DNA of 64,000 bases from the NCBI RefSeq assembly GCF_024323335.1, contig NC_066583.1, forward strand, positions 416,652,031 through 416,716,030. Direction: 5' to 3'. The stretch comes from Lathyrus oleraceus. Lineage: Eukaryota > Streptophyta > Magnoliopsida > Fabales > Fabaceae. Below are positions 1 through 10,929 of this stretch, in pieces. How positions within the stretch are numbered: the stretch's first letter is position 1; every line of letters starts with the position of its first letter. The translations under genes were made by a program, and so were the position numbers. The notes under the pieces were generated by a model, which was not told the origin of the DNA, did not search any database, and saw nothing but the letters and a program-made list of their open reading frames with translations.

Positions 1-1175
1 TTGGTGTGCTGCTGTTGTCATGGCTTATATTTGAAGCTCTTTTCCATAGCAGCTTTTTGGTGGTTGTTGCGCATTGTAGCAGCTGGTTTGCGGAAGCCGT
101 TTTGTGTGGTGGCTCGTTTTCGTTTGGACTTTGGCCTTTGCACTGCAGTACCATGTGAGTTGAGTAGCTGGGAGTTTGGAAGGTGTTTGAGTTGCAGTTG
201 TTGTGCAGCTTTTCGTTGTAGCTGCTTAGGATAGTGAGTTTGAATGTCGCTTTTGGCTTGGCTCATCATCACATGTACTTGTTTTGGACCTTGGAAGTAT
301 TGTGTTAATTGGTTAATGGCCAAACCACATGGATTTAATTGGATGCAGATTTTGGATACAAAGTGGATTGGATATTATTCTTTTGGGATTTTTAAAAATG
401 GATTTGAAATATGGACATTGGATTTTTAAAAAATAGCTTTTGATATTGAAAATGGATTAAAATGAAATATGGATTAATGAGCTTAATTCTAAGAAAAATG
501 GGCCTCTCTAAATTAACAATAATGATCCATTCCCAAAGATGAATAAAAAAAAGGCAATTCTAAAGATTAAATTGGATTTAAGAATTGATTTGAATTATGA
601 AATTCCATTTGAATTATCAAGAATTAATTTGAATCATCAAAGTTGATTTGAATTTCCAAAATCAATTTGAATTATACGAAGGTTAATCTCGACAAAAAAA
701 AATGGCGAGACGACATTCAACATTAATCTAAATCAATTTAAATCTCCAAAATTACTTTGAAAGAAATGATGAAATAATTTCCAAAATTAATCTAAAATCT
801 CAAAAATCATATTGAATATCCAAAATCGATTTTGAATTAAAACCAATTTGAACTTCAAAAATAAATTTGAAACTAAGATCAATTGGGAAAAAGATTATGA
901 TGCAAATGATGAAAATATGAATTGGATAACGACACGCAGTGACCCAATGAACCCAAATGATCACAAGACTTGTGAATCGTCTTAAACCATGGTTGGATGA
1001 AATGACTAAACAAATGTATCAATGCACCAAGAAACACATGAATTCAAGTCATGTACCTCCTTGTGTTGCACCATGCTTATTCAAATGAGATGAATGTATG
1101 CGGATGATATGCAAATGTTTGGGGTTAGGGACCTATATGAGCATGTGAAGGGTAGGGCGAATTTTGGGGTATGAC
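1..1175 (-). mobile_element. Partial LTR, Tat/Ogre-like family
   Basis: Read on the minus strand, a sequence beginning TGTCATACCCCAAAATTCGC starts at 1175 and runs off the left edge. The TG start and the CCCAAAATT opening are usual for LTRs of the Tat/Ogre group in legumes (established pattern; family is inferred). The body is A/T-rich, with many degenerate copies of AATTTGAATT between about 590 and 870. It interrupts the LTR of the Athila fragment that follows. Open frames here are short and show no domain, so I call no gene. Confidence 0.55.
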
Positions 1176-1282
1176 AAATATATATGCAAAAGATGAGGTT
1201 TATGCATGAAAATAAATTGAAACAAGTTAATAAGTGTCAATTATTCACACATAAAATTACCACAATTTAGCACTTATGAAAC

Positions 1283-1318
1283 TCTCCCCAACTTAGAACT
1301 TGTTTGTCCTTAAACAAG
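1283..1318 (-). promoter_or_regulatory. Hairpin and polypurine tract before Athila 3' LTR
   Basis: On the minus strand CTTGTTT and AAACAAG form a perfect 7-bp stem around the loop AAGGAC (1299-1318). The purine run AAGTTGGGGAGA (1283-1294) follows, then the LTR. The purine tract is the expected plus-strand primer of reverse transcription. The hairpin has a covarying partner at 6177-6196. Confidence 0.65.
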
Positions 1319-1844
1319 AATCAACTATCCTAAAGAAAACAAAAGCAATCATGACCAACAAGTTTTTACAAACAGAACTAAATGTAGTTCAAATTTCAAC
1401 AGTACAAGCAAATAAATGTTTAACACTATAGTACAACGATACCATGACTAAGAAACAAATTCTGAGCATGAAACACATGTAAAAAATTCTAAAGCAATAC
1501 ATTTTCAAAGATGAATCACACCTAACACACAACGTCATCAATGGATAAAGAACCAACATGAGAGACTTGACTCACACCCAACAATCTTGCTAACATCTAG
1601 ATCAAATTATGCATTTATCCAAAAAATTAATATTGAAATCCTAAATCACGAATCACAAGGACTTCAAAGGTTGTAATGTGGCTTGGGTAACAAAAAAGGT
1701 TCATTTCTAAATGTAATTGAAACAAAAACCTTTCCTAATCATATGGGAGTGATCACTTCTCACAATCTCAAGCATTCGCAAATTTCATTCACCTTTTTCT
1801 CATTGCACAATTGTTACACCCTTTCACACAACTTATTAGCATAA

Positions 1845-1890
1845 TTTTTTTTCTTTTTTTTTCTTTTTTTTTCTTTTTTTTTCTTATTCA
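1845..1890. repeat. T-rich decamer repeat
   Basis: About four to five near-perfect copies of a 10-base unit made of nine T and one C. It lies inside the Athila-type 3' region. A similar T/C-rich tract occurs at about 6650-6680 in the second Athila element, so it may be a family feature rather than slippage alone. Confidence 0.7.
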
Positions 1891-2696
1891 ATTCTTTTTC
1901 TTTCTCAACCTCATAGTAACCAACATTTTCTCCCCAACTTGAATGCAACTAATCATTGTAATATGAATACTCCCAAGCTTTCTAAGGCAAGGGTTAAAAT
2001 TATAATCATAATTTATGGTTGAGGATTCAAGAAATAAAATTAAAAATCCAATCTAAACTAAGCAATAAACTAATTAGTTATGTACAAGTTCCAAAAGTTG
2101 ATATCAAAATGGATCTTGACACAAGGCACAAAGGGGGTAAGCAAATTCTCACTCACTCACAAGGTAGGCTACTTTTTGGTCAAGGGGTTGTGCTCAAAAC
2201 CAAATAAAATGCCATGATCATTTTCATGCTTTCATACAATTCAACATAAATGAAAGATTAAACATAATAAAACCGAGTTAAAACAAGGATTTTTGGTATC
2301 CGGTGCATATAGTGAACAATGGAAAGTTTCCTTACATGGCTATGACCTAAAGTGATTCAAACATGAACAAGTATTGTAAAAAATAAATGGCATGATATTT
2401 GTACAAAGCATAAGTTTCATATGCATGCTATGTTGCAGAAAGCATTAAACATGTACCTTAACAATGTATCATCCTTTCAAACTTTTTATCATTACCAAAG
2501 CATTTTCTTGTTGATACACTCAAACTTGAAACAATCACTCCCTATTTCCTCAAGCCAAATAAATCTATAACAACTTAATAACTTAATATTAAACTAAACT
2601 GCAAAACATAAAACAAAATAAGTTCAAAATGGGTCAAAAGACCTGGTTGAAAGTGTATAAGTGGGCTGCAATATTTTTACATGTGCACCAGAGCAC

Positions 2697-4282
2697 TGTA
2701 AGACCCAAATTTTGACCCCTAAGATCCCTCATGTCATCTCATAAACTTGACATTAGCATTGGGATCACACCTTGGTATCCTCCTCACCCATCATTGGGTT
2801 TGCATTGAGTGATATCACCAAGCATATTTGATTGTATCATACTTTATTTTCTTTTGTTTTACTAACCAAAATCCAAAAGAATATGTCTATGTGTGGTTTT
2901 ATTTCTTTTGTAGGTAGTGTGTATGTCCACCTGTGCCTCATCAAGCTCACAACTAGGGTTTGAGACCCTCAATGCAAGGGATCGAGTTAACAAAGGTCTA
3001 CATTGATTCAAAGCATCATATATGGATCCCCATGTTCTTTATTTGTCATTTTGATCAAGAATTCATCAAGAGTTTGAATCTTGTTTGTCAAGGAAGCCCT
3101 AATTCATCTGGGTATCTTGTGTGCCTTCCTCAACATGTTTCTTCAACAATTGGTCAAAGATATCAAGGGATACTCCATTGTACATCATCATAAGCATATA
3201 CGATCCTACATGAGACCGAAAGAGAAAAGTAACTTCAAGTTTGCAAGTTGGTTCAAGGAGGTTGACCAGAGAAAGTCAACTGGTCAAATCTAGGGTTCCC
3301 TAGACTTTATCTCCTACAATTTTTGTCATATGAATATGATTCCAAGAGCAACATTACTATTTATGACATTCCAAACAACTTTCATGTTGGCATCAAGAGC
3401 TAATTTTGCTTAGAAATTCATTTTTTATGGTGAACGATTATAGGTCATTTTGTGTGTGCCCTAGATGGAAGGTCAACTTCCAAGAACCATAACTTCCTCA
3501 ATTTTCATGATATGAAGGTCAACAAAGTTTCATGATTAATTTCAAGATGTCTAATTCAACTTTTATTCTTTGATAAATGTCAAAATCTATTTGCAAGGGC
3601 ATGTACCAAGAGGAAACATTATAGGTCCATTTGGGTCATCATCATTGAACAAGCAATTTTCCTCAACTTCTAAAATCAATAACTCTATCGTGCAAGCTCA
3701 AAATTGTGTCAAATTTGTTACCAAATTAAAGATAATTAAAAGAGATACAAATTTTAAAAAGGAACCAAAGTCATTTGAAGCTCATAGTAAAAGTTATTCA
3801 AGGTGGAAAATGGGTCATTTGACTTTTAACTTAGAAAATTTTCAAGTATGTTTGATTCTTCCAACTTCAAGGCCAAAACTCATCATGATCCAAAATTCAA
3901 ATGGAAAAAGTCCCAACATCAATGTTGTTCCCCTTAATGGTAGCTTTCCAAAGAGTCTAAGATCATTTAATTTTGATCAAAATTGAGGGACTTGCGTATG
4001 ATTCCTTTACATGGCCCAATTTGGAAACTTTTGCACTCAAATGTTAATCTCTTTTGCATGCTTCCATGTTATGATCTCAGCATCCATTGTGCATGAATTT
4101 GGAGTGGATTGTATCATTATTTGGGCCTAAGCACATGCCCATGCACCCATGCACACAACTTGCTATTTTTGTATTCAAATTTGAATTGGTGTGAAAATGA
4201 ATTGTAGAGCCTATAAATACATTTCCATTACATCCGAAATGAAGGATAACATTGCCCAAGCTCTGCCCAGTAACCCCATAGT
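2697..4282 (+). mobile_element. Ogre-type LTR, 5' third
   Basis: Starts TGTAAGACCC, the same start as the minus-strand Ogre LTRs ending at 12278, 24105 and 54496 (complementary GGGTCTTACA). It includes U3 and a TATA box at 4212-4219, then stops at 4282 where the Athila LTR begins. The fragment at 34716-37561 carries the same sequence and continues past this point. No Ogre internal sequence precedes 2697, so this is the left end of a 5' LTR or solo LTR inserted into the Athila fragment. Confidence 0.75.
4212..4219 (+). promoter_or_regulatory. TATA box of Ogre-type LTR
   Basis: TATAAATA in CCTATAAATACATTTCC, at the same place in the LTR as the TATA boxes at 35911-35918 (plus) and 22581-22588, 26929-26936 and 52994-53001 (minus). 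The conserved position argues for a real Pol II core promoter of the element. Confidence 0.65.
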
Positions 4283-5623
4283 TGATGAGTAGTATCCCCA
4301 AGTATGCGGAGTATGTCCAAGTAATATAAAGATTATCGATCCCACAGAGACCAATGTCAATCTATCGATTACTATTGTTATGTTGTATATCTAAGGCTAG
4401 TCGAAACAAAGTGTAACGCATACAAGAAATAAAAATAAAGATTGAATTCATAGAAATAATAATGGAATGTGATTCACTTTTATCTAACATTACTCCTATT
4501 GTCTAATAATACTGGAATATGATTTACTTCTCGAAATAAAAGTTAATTAAACAGGAACCGTCGCGTTAACATAATCAGAATCGAGTTTTAGTCTTTAATT
4601 TATACCTTCCATTTGTCATATATGGCTGGCGCTTACCGTGTTAAAGTAGTAAATTCAATTTTTAAGTAAATAAAGTCTTAGCTCAATTGAAAAGTGATTT
4701 TGATTTGAATGTTTGACTTAAAAGGGTTCTGGGCTTTCGCTCAGATAACCAGATCCTAAATCTATAAACGTGTCTGAAAATAGTTTTACAATATCCTTCT
4801 AATAATATCAAAATTTCCTAATTAAATAATAAAGCGCTTTCGTTGTTTTTATCAATTAAGAACTAGCCAACTTTAACTAAAGTGTCAGACGACTTTCGAT
4901 CTTACCCGACGTAATCACGACTATTACGTAAATAGAAACACGGTCCCATTTACGTAATGGTCGGTCAATTTAAGTTCAGAAAAATTGTTTAAATTCAAAA
5001 TCATCCCCTAAAGTATTTCTATAGAAACAACATATGGAGTACCGTCGAAACGACAATCCTCACATCCCAACACAATAAATTTAGCTGGACATGACTATGG
5101 TAAACATTGCATATAACTAATTTGCAGAATAAGTCATTTAGGGATAAAAAACGTGATAAGTGTGTGATTGGTTTCCAAAAGAACGAGAGTGTCACTCTTA
5201 AGTTCAGTTCGAAGACAAATCTTTTTGCGGTAAAAGAATTTAAAACAAGTAAACCGTGTGATAAAATAAACAAATTAAGGCAGAGCAATAATGTAAATAA
5301 ATTTAAAGCGGGACGGGAAAATAAAGAATGTAAAGCAGTGCGGGAATTTAAGTAAAGTAAAGAGAATGTGATATATAATAAATTGAGAATTAAAATAAAA
5401 ACCTGCTCCAAATCAGAGACTTGAATCTAGTACAATGCCGAAAAGTAAATCTGACTTGAAGATAAATTTGACAGGAAAGTAAACTTCTATGCTACGGTGC
5501 TCCAATCTCGATTACAACAATAATGCGATAACCTCTCGATGTGACATATTATCGCTTTGAATACTGAGTTTATGCCTAATGCTGAAACTAAGACTGGATG
5601 CCCCAAACTAAGAATCTAAAACC

Positions 5624-5632
5624 TATTTATAG
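5624..5632 (-). promoter_or_regulatory. TATA box of Athila LTR
   Basis: Minus-strand TATAAATAG, a perfect plant TATA box, about 525 bases inside the LTR start. It sits downstream of the G/C-rich subrepeats. It would drive the full-length element transcript if the LTR were active. Confidence 0.6.
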
Positions 5633-5740
5633 TGTAACCATGCCTTGCGGTCCAAGCCATCCATTCAAAATTCGTGTGAGATAATTTCTCTGGTCATGGG
5701 AGAGTGCTCCAACTGCCTTAACCGAAAGATTCCTTTAGGT

Positions 5741-5930
5741 AGATGGCGCCCGTCATCCCCTACATGGTGCACGCCATGTGTGTAATGAGTGGGAGACGTG
5801 GCCTTCTGACCGTCGGGACGTGGTCAAATCCTGAAGATGGCGCCCGCCATCTATACTTAGCGCTCGCCATGTGGGAAAAGAGTGGGAAGCGTGGTCTTGT
5901 GACCGTTGAGACATGGTCAAACCATGACAC
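5741..5930 (-). repeat. 94-base subrepeats with inverted AGATGGC motif
   Basis: Two copies, 5741-5834 and 5835 to about 5930, each opening with AGATGGCGCCC and each containing an imperfect GTGGTC...GACCGT...ACGTGGTCAAA segment. AGATGGC and GCCATCT form a perfect inverted repeat around GCCC at 5835-5852. A related stretch, AGATGGCGTCTGCCATCT, is found at about 8992-9010. The region is far more G/C-rich than its surroundings. Confidence 0.7.
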
Positions 5931-6160
5931 CTCATGGTGCCCTCCTTGGCCAACGCCATGTGGGACGCCATGTGTGTATTTTTGACTTAAAATCCTCGAT
6001 TTTTGCTCTTTTCATGTCGTTTCTTTGCTGGAGGATTATTAGGGCACTTTTACCTGAAAATGAAACAAAACACAAGCATAATACAAGAAATTGTCAAATA
6101 AAATACAATAAACATGTGCAATCCAAGCCAAATATGCAGTGTGTTTTAGTGTTATTAAAG

Positions 6161-6196
6161 TCTCCCAAACTTAACCTTTGCTTGTCCTCAAGCAAA
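6161..6196 (-). promoter_or_regulatory. Hairpin and polypurine tract before Athila 3' LTR
   Basis: Minus-strand TTTGCTT and AAGCAAA pair perfectly (7 bp) around the loop GAGGAC at 6177-6196. The purine-rich AAGTTTGGGAGA follows at 6161-6172, and the LTR starts about three bases later. Compared with the copy at 1299-1318, both strands of the stem have changed while pairing and the loop (R)AGGAC are kept. Confidence 0.7.
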
Positions 6197-7242
6197 AACT
6201 CTTATAAGCACAAAAGATAAGCAGCGACACACAAGTATTAAATCTGGGCTATATATTTTAGTTCGATCAATGATGCTCTGATAGGTACTAACCCGTGAAC
6301 CAAAGGCATCGTAATAACACTTTCCGCAGATTACGGTCATAAGTTTCTTCTCTATACAAACAAATCCATATCATGATATTATATTTAGGCCTACTTTACT
6401 CATCCCCTTCTTACTCCTTTTTCATCCAGGCGCAATCACATTAAGTTCGTTATCTTACACTCGCATGGTGAACAAACCTGTTGGTAATCCCAATCCATGA
6501 TTGTATGAATATTAATTATTCTTTGTAGTTTAAACACAGATACACAAGCATACTCTAAGAAGATTCACTACCGTTAGGCTAAATAACCGGGTGAGGGGTG
6601 CCCAACTTAGAAGGTGGAATACTTTTTTGAATTATTTGCTTTCAAATTATATCTTTTTCTTTCTTTCTTTTTCTTCTTTTTCGCGGGATCGTACCTATTT
6701 GCATCAGTTTGTCACTTAGCGGTGACTAAGCTGGTGCTGACTGCTAAAATAAACTACGTAAGGATAAATAATTAAGGGTGAGATTTTAAGGCCTAAACAT
6801 GATAAGTATCTGGATAAGTACTTATGTCAAGAAACTTACGGTGTTAAGACAATATCTATTTTTCAAAAATTTTCCCAAGTCTATGCAACAAATGATCCTA
6901 AACTTGTCTAACAACCCAAATTTTCAAAATAAATTTTGTTTTCTTTATTAATTTTTTTTTATGGCTCAAGAAATGGGAAAAATAGACAAACTACACAAAT
7001 GACTCGTCAGACACATGTAATTGTTGAAAACGAATTGTAAATAGACTAAAAGTATAAAAAACTAAACTAGAAAGCAATAAAAAATGGAAAACATAAAGGA
7101 AATTAAGAAATAGTAAATATCCCCTTCCACACTTAAACTGAATATTATCCTCAATGTTTCGATAAAAGGTGAAGATGAGATAGGTAGAACCTGGACCGTG
7201 CTCCTGCCGACCACTAATACCCTCTCCTTCATGTCCTGATCG
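6197..7242 (-). other. Athila 3' untranslated region
   Basis: Lies between the end of env-like region 2 and the hairpin. It contains the sequence TTCAGTTTAAGTGTGG plus a purine run near 7118-7140, which resembles a secondary polypurine tract, and a T/C-rich tract at about 6650-6690. I see no coding sequence in it. Confidence 0.5.
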
Positions 7243-8694
7243 TCAAGGGTGACAGCTCCTACTGCAGCGTTGGTCACTCTGTGATAGCTTAAGCCACTCA
7301 ACCCTCGCTGCTAGTGAGGCGTTAGACTCTTGAAGTGTGCAAAGGTTCCCAAGTATGGAACCTTGAGTTGACTCTACTAGCCTGAGTTGGTTTCTAAGAT
7401 AGGCTTCTTGGCGTTGCTATTGAGAAGTGATGGTGAGATGAGATTGCAGCATAAATTGCATGGACTGTTCATGTTGCTGCTGCGACTTACACATGAATTC
7501 CATCATGTCCTGTTGCTGCTCATACATGGCGTAGAACAGGCCATCACATTCTTCTTCGTGAGCTTATTGTGCTCTCCACATATCATTAGTAATGTAGAAA
7601 CCAGTAGGTGTACCTGCAGAAGGGTTAGCAAAATGTGAAGTGTGTGCAGGTGATGCATGTGGTAAAGGTACGTGATGAACAACATATCGGTCCATCCGCT
7701 CAAATTCGTTATCGGTTCCGTCACCTTCTCCCTCTTGAGCATTCTGTGGTGGCGGACCGAGAAAGGGTGCAACCTGTAAATCAAAAGTCCAGTTTCTTTA
7801 ACGTCGCACATCTGTACGACGAGAGAATATCAAAGCAACACTCGGGATAGCTACATTATGAACCATGAGAATGTAGCCTCTGTCTTTCCTTGCCTTGCAC
7901 AGTCTCATATCTCTCAAAAATTATAAATTTACTGTGAAAGGTGGGAGTGGTTCTAATATAGCTAGCTCAATGTCTAACCCAAAAGCACGTGCAATGGAGG
8001 TAATCAACCCCCCAAATCACACAATGCCTCCCTTCTTCTCTATGGAACTCATATGTGCTATCATAAAAGGCACGGGGTTCAATATTTTTCGATAAAGGGA
8101 AGCTTGCAAAAATATGAAATCTTTGGAATTTAATTTGTTAGAGTTTTCTCGAGAAAAGACGGTGTCGACCAAAAAATGGCGGAAGATACGTATGGTCGGG
8201 TTTTAGATATTTGAGGCCAAGTTCCCCTCAAAGGAACTAATGGTGTGACCCATCAGGTCTCTCCATAATTCGAAAGCTTCAAGTTTCCAATTGGTCTCTA
8301 AAGGTGTCTCACAAATAACACCTTCCCCAAATGGGAATCCTAACAGACCTGCAAGAGCATCAATGGTGTATTCATATTCAGAATTAAATATCCTAAACTT
8401 CAGCATGCCGATGGTGCTAGCAGTGTGAGGACTGGCGAGATAAATCAGGGAACTAAAAAATTCTCGGGTTAGCCTCTCAAATATAGGTTCTATACATAAA
8501 AAAATATTATACAAATTTAAATTATCTCGCATGTAGACTACACTATGATGGATATCTAAGTTATATAGACAGTCCTCATCAATATACCTGGTCGTGAAAT
8601 TTTTGCATGTCTGTAGTGCTTCGAGTTTTCGTCTCTGCCTCTCTCCTAGATTTCCGTCGTGAAAAATATTTCTCCCTTGCTCAATTCTTGCCAT
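7243..8694 (-). pseudogene. Athila env-like protein, copy 2 (one frame, six stops)
   Basis: A single reading frame of 484 codons runs from ATG at 8694 to TGA at 7243-7245 without any frameshift. It is interrupted by stops at 8203-8205, 8017-8019, 7921-7923, 7798-7800, 7564-7566 and 7417-7419. The first 163 residues are open and contain the family-like segment LKFRIFNSEYEYTIDALAGL followed by LGFP. Further down are GGLITSIARAFGLDIE and a Gln/Met-rich, probably coiled-coil region (about residues 375-430). This resembles the env-like or ORF1 protein found after pol in Athila elements; its biochemical role is not established. The ATG lies in the near-ideal plant context AACAATGGC. One stop replaces a likely Trp, others likely Gln, which fits C-to-T decay. 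Confidence 0.7.
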
Positions 8695-8790
8695 TGTTGT
8701 TATTGGTTGAAGAAAATTGGTGATTTTAGTGAGAATTGATAAAATGGGTTTTTGTGGATTTTGGATGAAAGGTTGGATTTTTATAGATGA
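8695..8790 (-). promoter_or_regulatory. Internal TATA box and A/C-rich leader before env-like copy 2
   Basis: On the minus strand TATAAAAAT lies at 8785-8777, about 85 bases before the ATG. Between them is an A/C-rich leader with few G, ending in ACAACAATGGC. This is the composition of a normal plant 5' leader and unlike the surrounding element. It suggests a subgenomic promoter for the env-like frame, but this is inference from sequence alone. Confidence 0.45.
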
Positions 8791-9419
8791 AAAGTGATTG
8801 GGATTTATGGGAATAGTAGTGGGTTAGTGGGTAAATGAGTGGTTAATGGTATTTAGTGGGCTTTTAATATGGTCAACAATGGAGGAGTGAGGTTTTTGGA
8901 GGGTTGAAGATGAAGAGAATGTGAGAAAAGGGAGTCTTCTCACTTCTGTCCTGTGTAAATGCTTCAGACCCCTTGGCGTCCGCTAAAGGGTAGATGGCGT
9001 CTGCCATCTTTATTATCGGGCTGGAGATCCCCTACGGGTTTTGGGCTTTGTCTTGGATTGTAGATTTATTTTGGGAGTGCATATAACATCTTCAGAGATT
9101 TTCCTTAGTATTGGTACATGCAAGAGACATAAATGATTTTTTTACACGATATAAATGATAAGGATAAAGATTAATGTAAAAAATAACAATAATAAAAATT
9201 TAGAAATTCCACTAAAAATGTAATAAATGTCATAATAATAGGCATAATAATAATGAGTGGTAAATTTTTTTGAAAGAAATAGGATCCGGAAGGAATAAAA
9301 ATGATATAAGTTAGACAATGATGAATATCAATAATAATAAAAATATGGTAAATCTCCCTCACACGTAGTGTGAGCAATGTCTTTAGTGCTACTATAATTC
9401 TTTTAAACTAAAAGGCGAT
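8791..9419 (-). other. Spacer between the two env-like regions
   Basis: Contains TCACACTACGTGTGAGGGAGA near 9355-9380, which mirrors the region just downstream of env-like copy 2 (7118-7140), then A/T-rich sequence. After that comes a G/C-richer stretch with AGATGGCGTCTGCCATCT (about 8992-9010), related to the LTR subrepeats. The latter suggests LTR-like or promoter sequence ahead of copy 2. No coding sequence is visible. Confidence 0.4.
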
Positions 9420-10669
9420 GAACACCCTGATTCATATGTGGACAGGATGCTTGTGCCTCTGCAAGATGGCGTCAGAGACTATAGATTTCCTGATACATGC
9501 AATTGGACTCGGTAGCATGAGTAGTGTCAGAGGTCTCCATCTGCAAGGCCAAATCTGTAAGGTCAAATTTGCAAGGTCTTCACGGAGAGAAATCAACTCT
9601 TTGCGCATAGTATCAAACATGGAAAAAATGTTGCGTTGCTGCAAACGAACATTAGAGGAGTATATTGTGTTCCTTTATGGGAGGGGTGTAGGATGGTATT
9701 CAGGAACCAATGGGTTTTTTGGTGGGTTAGGTGTCTCATCCTAGGCTTCTAAAGGGTATGACCAATTTTCCTTGTTATAGAAATTCGTCCGGGTAGTATT
9801 CGATAGGCCAAAGTAATGGATGGTCTCATCATCAATCATGAGCTTATAATTATCAGGAATGAAGAAAATTCCCTTAGTTAGGTCATGTTCTAGGCAATGA
9901 TTAAGTTCAATTAGGGTATGGTTGCAATAGGCGGTCAGGTGAGATATTTTAGTCGTGAGGCCTATGTCATGAGCTATGTGGGTCACTGTTCCTCCTACAT
10001 GAATGGGTCCCTAGGAGGATCTAGTAGTCAAGTTGAGGTTTTTATCAGGAAGTTACTGTTGGTTATAAGACGTGATTGGACGGTGCAAAAGAGCATAAGG
10101 ATCTCTTCAACACTTACATGGTCGTCGATTTCACCTTTTCCAAAGAAAGTATGGGATAAGGTCATTTAAAAATACCTGAAGGCTGGGTTATGGATTTTAT
10201 TGGATAGCTGGGTGGAAGGATTAGGTCCTCCTCCACCGGTGATGTCGCTCCAGAACTTATCAAGTTCATCTTGCATGACATTGCACTCAGGGTACTCATG
10301 TATATCGTCGAGGCCATACTGAAATCCCAACAGGTTAGTAAAGTCTCTATGGCTAAAGGTGTACTCTTTCCTAAACAGTCGGAAGTTAATATGGCCCCTT
10401 TTGAATCCTCTGCCTATGTAAGGTTCATAAATGAGCGAGCTGGGGAATTTTAGTGTTAGGTGTCTCTAGGTTACATTCATGGCATCAGAGTATTCGTCCC
10501 ATTGGGTTTAGTTGTAGAGGTATTTCTCATTGGCTTCAATACCTAAGGCTTATAGGAATTTAGGGCCAGGGTATCTGGTTGGAAGCATTGGTCTCTCAGA
10601 AAGAACCACATATCATTTCCTCTAAGTATCGTCTCTGAACACAACGTGCATGTCGTCGAAGCTCTGCAT
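9420..10669 (-). pseudogene. Athila env-like protein, copy 1 (degraded)
   Basis: Starting near ATG 10669 (MQSFDDMHVVFRDD), the translation continues with stops and frame changes through RPMLPTRYPGPKFL, IYEPYIGRGFKRGHINFRLF and NLLGFQYG to THIAHDIGLTTKISHLTAYC and a stop at about 9741. A tail with FDTMRKELISLREDLANLTLQ-like sequence follows. The order of motifs matches copy 2: a RLF/RIF-tyrosine-LLGF block, then a block ending in a G-L motif, then a predicted coil. It sits after the integrase, as expected for Athila. A strong splice-acceptor-like sequence, CTTATTTTCAG, lies directly before the ATG at about 10671-10682. Confidence 0.6.
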
Positions 10670-10929
10670 CCTGAAAATAAGGTTAGTGGAGAATGCTACG
10701 AGGGCGATGGAATCTGAAACCTGAAATGGAAATAACACATAAGTCAGTCCTCTTAAGCTTATAATAAATAATAAACAATTCACCTTTTTGACATTAATAA
10801 ATACTGATGCAGGAATAACAGAAAATAGAAAGGGTCGTGGGTTTCCTCCCATGCAACACTTGTTTAACGTCGTTAGCTCGACTATTCAGTTGTTTACGTA
10901 GTGGATGTAAATATCGGTGGTTCGATCAG

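Larger units (their letters stand above)
1176..2696 (-). mobile_element. 3' fragment of an Athila-group Ty3/gypsy element
   Basis: Non-coding 3' region plus the first about 105 bases of the 3' LTR, read on the minus strand. A stem-loop (1299-1318) and a purine tract (1283-1294) lie just before an LTR start near 1280 (TTCATAAGTGC). The same arrangement recurs in the longer Athila element at 6157-6196, which is the main evidence. The LTR is cut at 1175 by another LTR, and the upstream side is cut at 2697 by a plus-strand Ogre-type LTR. No protein remnant is visible in 1320-2696. Confidence 0.6.
4283..6157 (-). mobile_element. Athila 3' LTR
   Basis: About 1.9 kb. On the minus strand it starts just after the purine tract (TTTAATAACAC, normally TTTGATAA in the group) and ends ...CTACTCATCA at 4283. 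U3 is about 530 bases with a TATA box at 5624-5632; the rest is a long R-U5. The end segment containing GGGATCGATAATC near 4328-4342 resembles U5 ends of the family. U3 holds two diverged copies of a 94-base subrepeat (5741-5930). Confidence 0.65.

Noticed and set aside
1..429. Open frames on both strands near the left edge (77, 101 and 61 codons)
   Set aside because: Overlapping on opposite strands inside an LTR-like region, no domain, odd Cys- or Gln-rich composition; treated as chance.
3570..3986. 138-codon plus-strand frame in an LTR, with a similar frame at 35268-35685
   Set aside because: Shared only because both are copies of the same LTR; no domain and not maintained in the minus-strand LTR copies.
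5743..6220. Plus-strand frames of 80 and 104 codons
   Set aside because: They overlap the G/C-rich LTR subrepeats and have frames on the opposite strand; explained by base composition.
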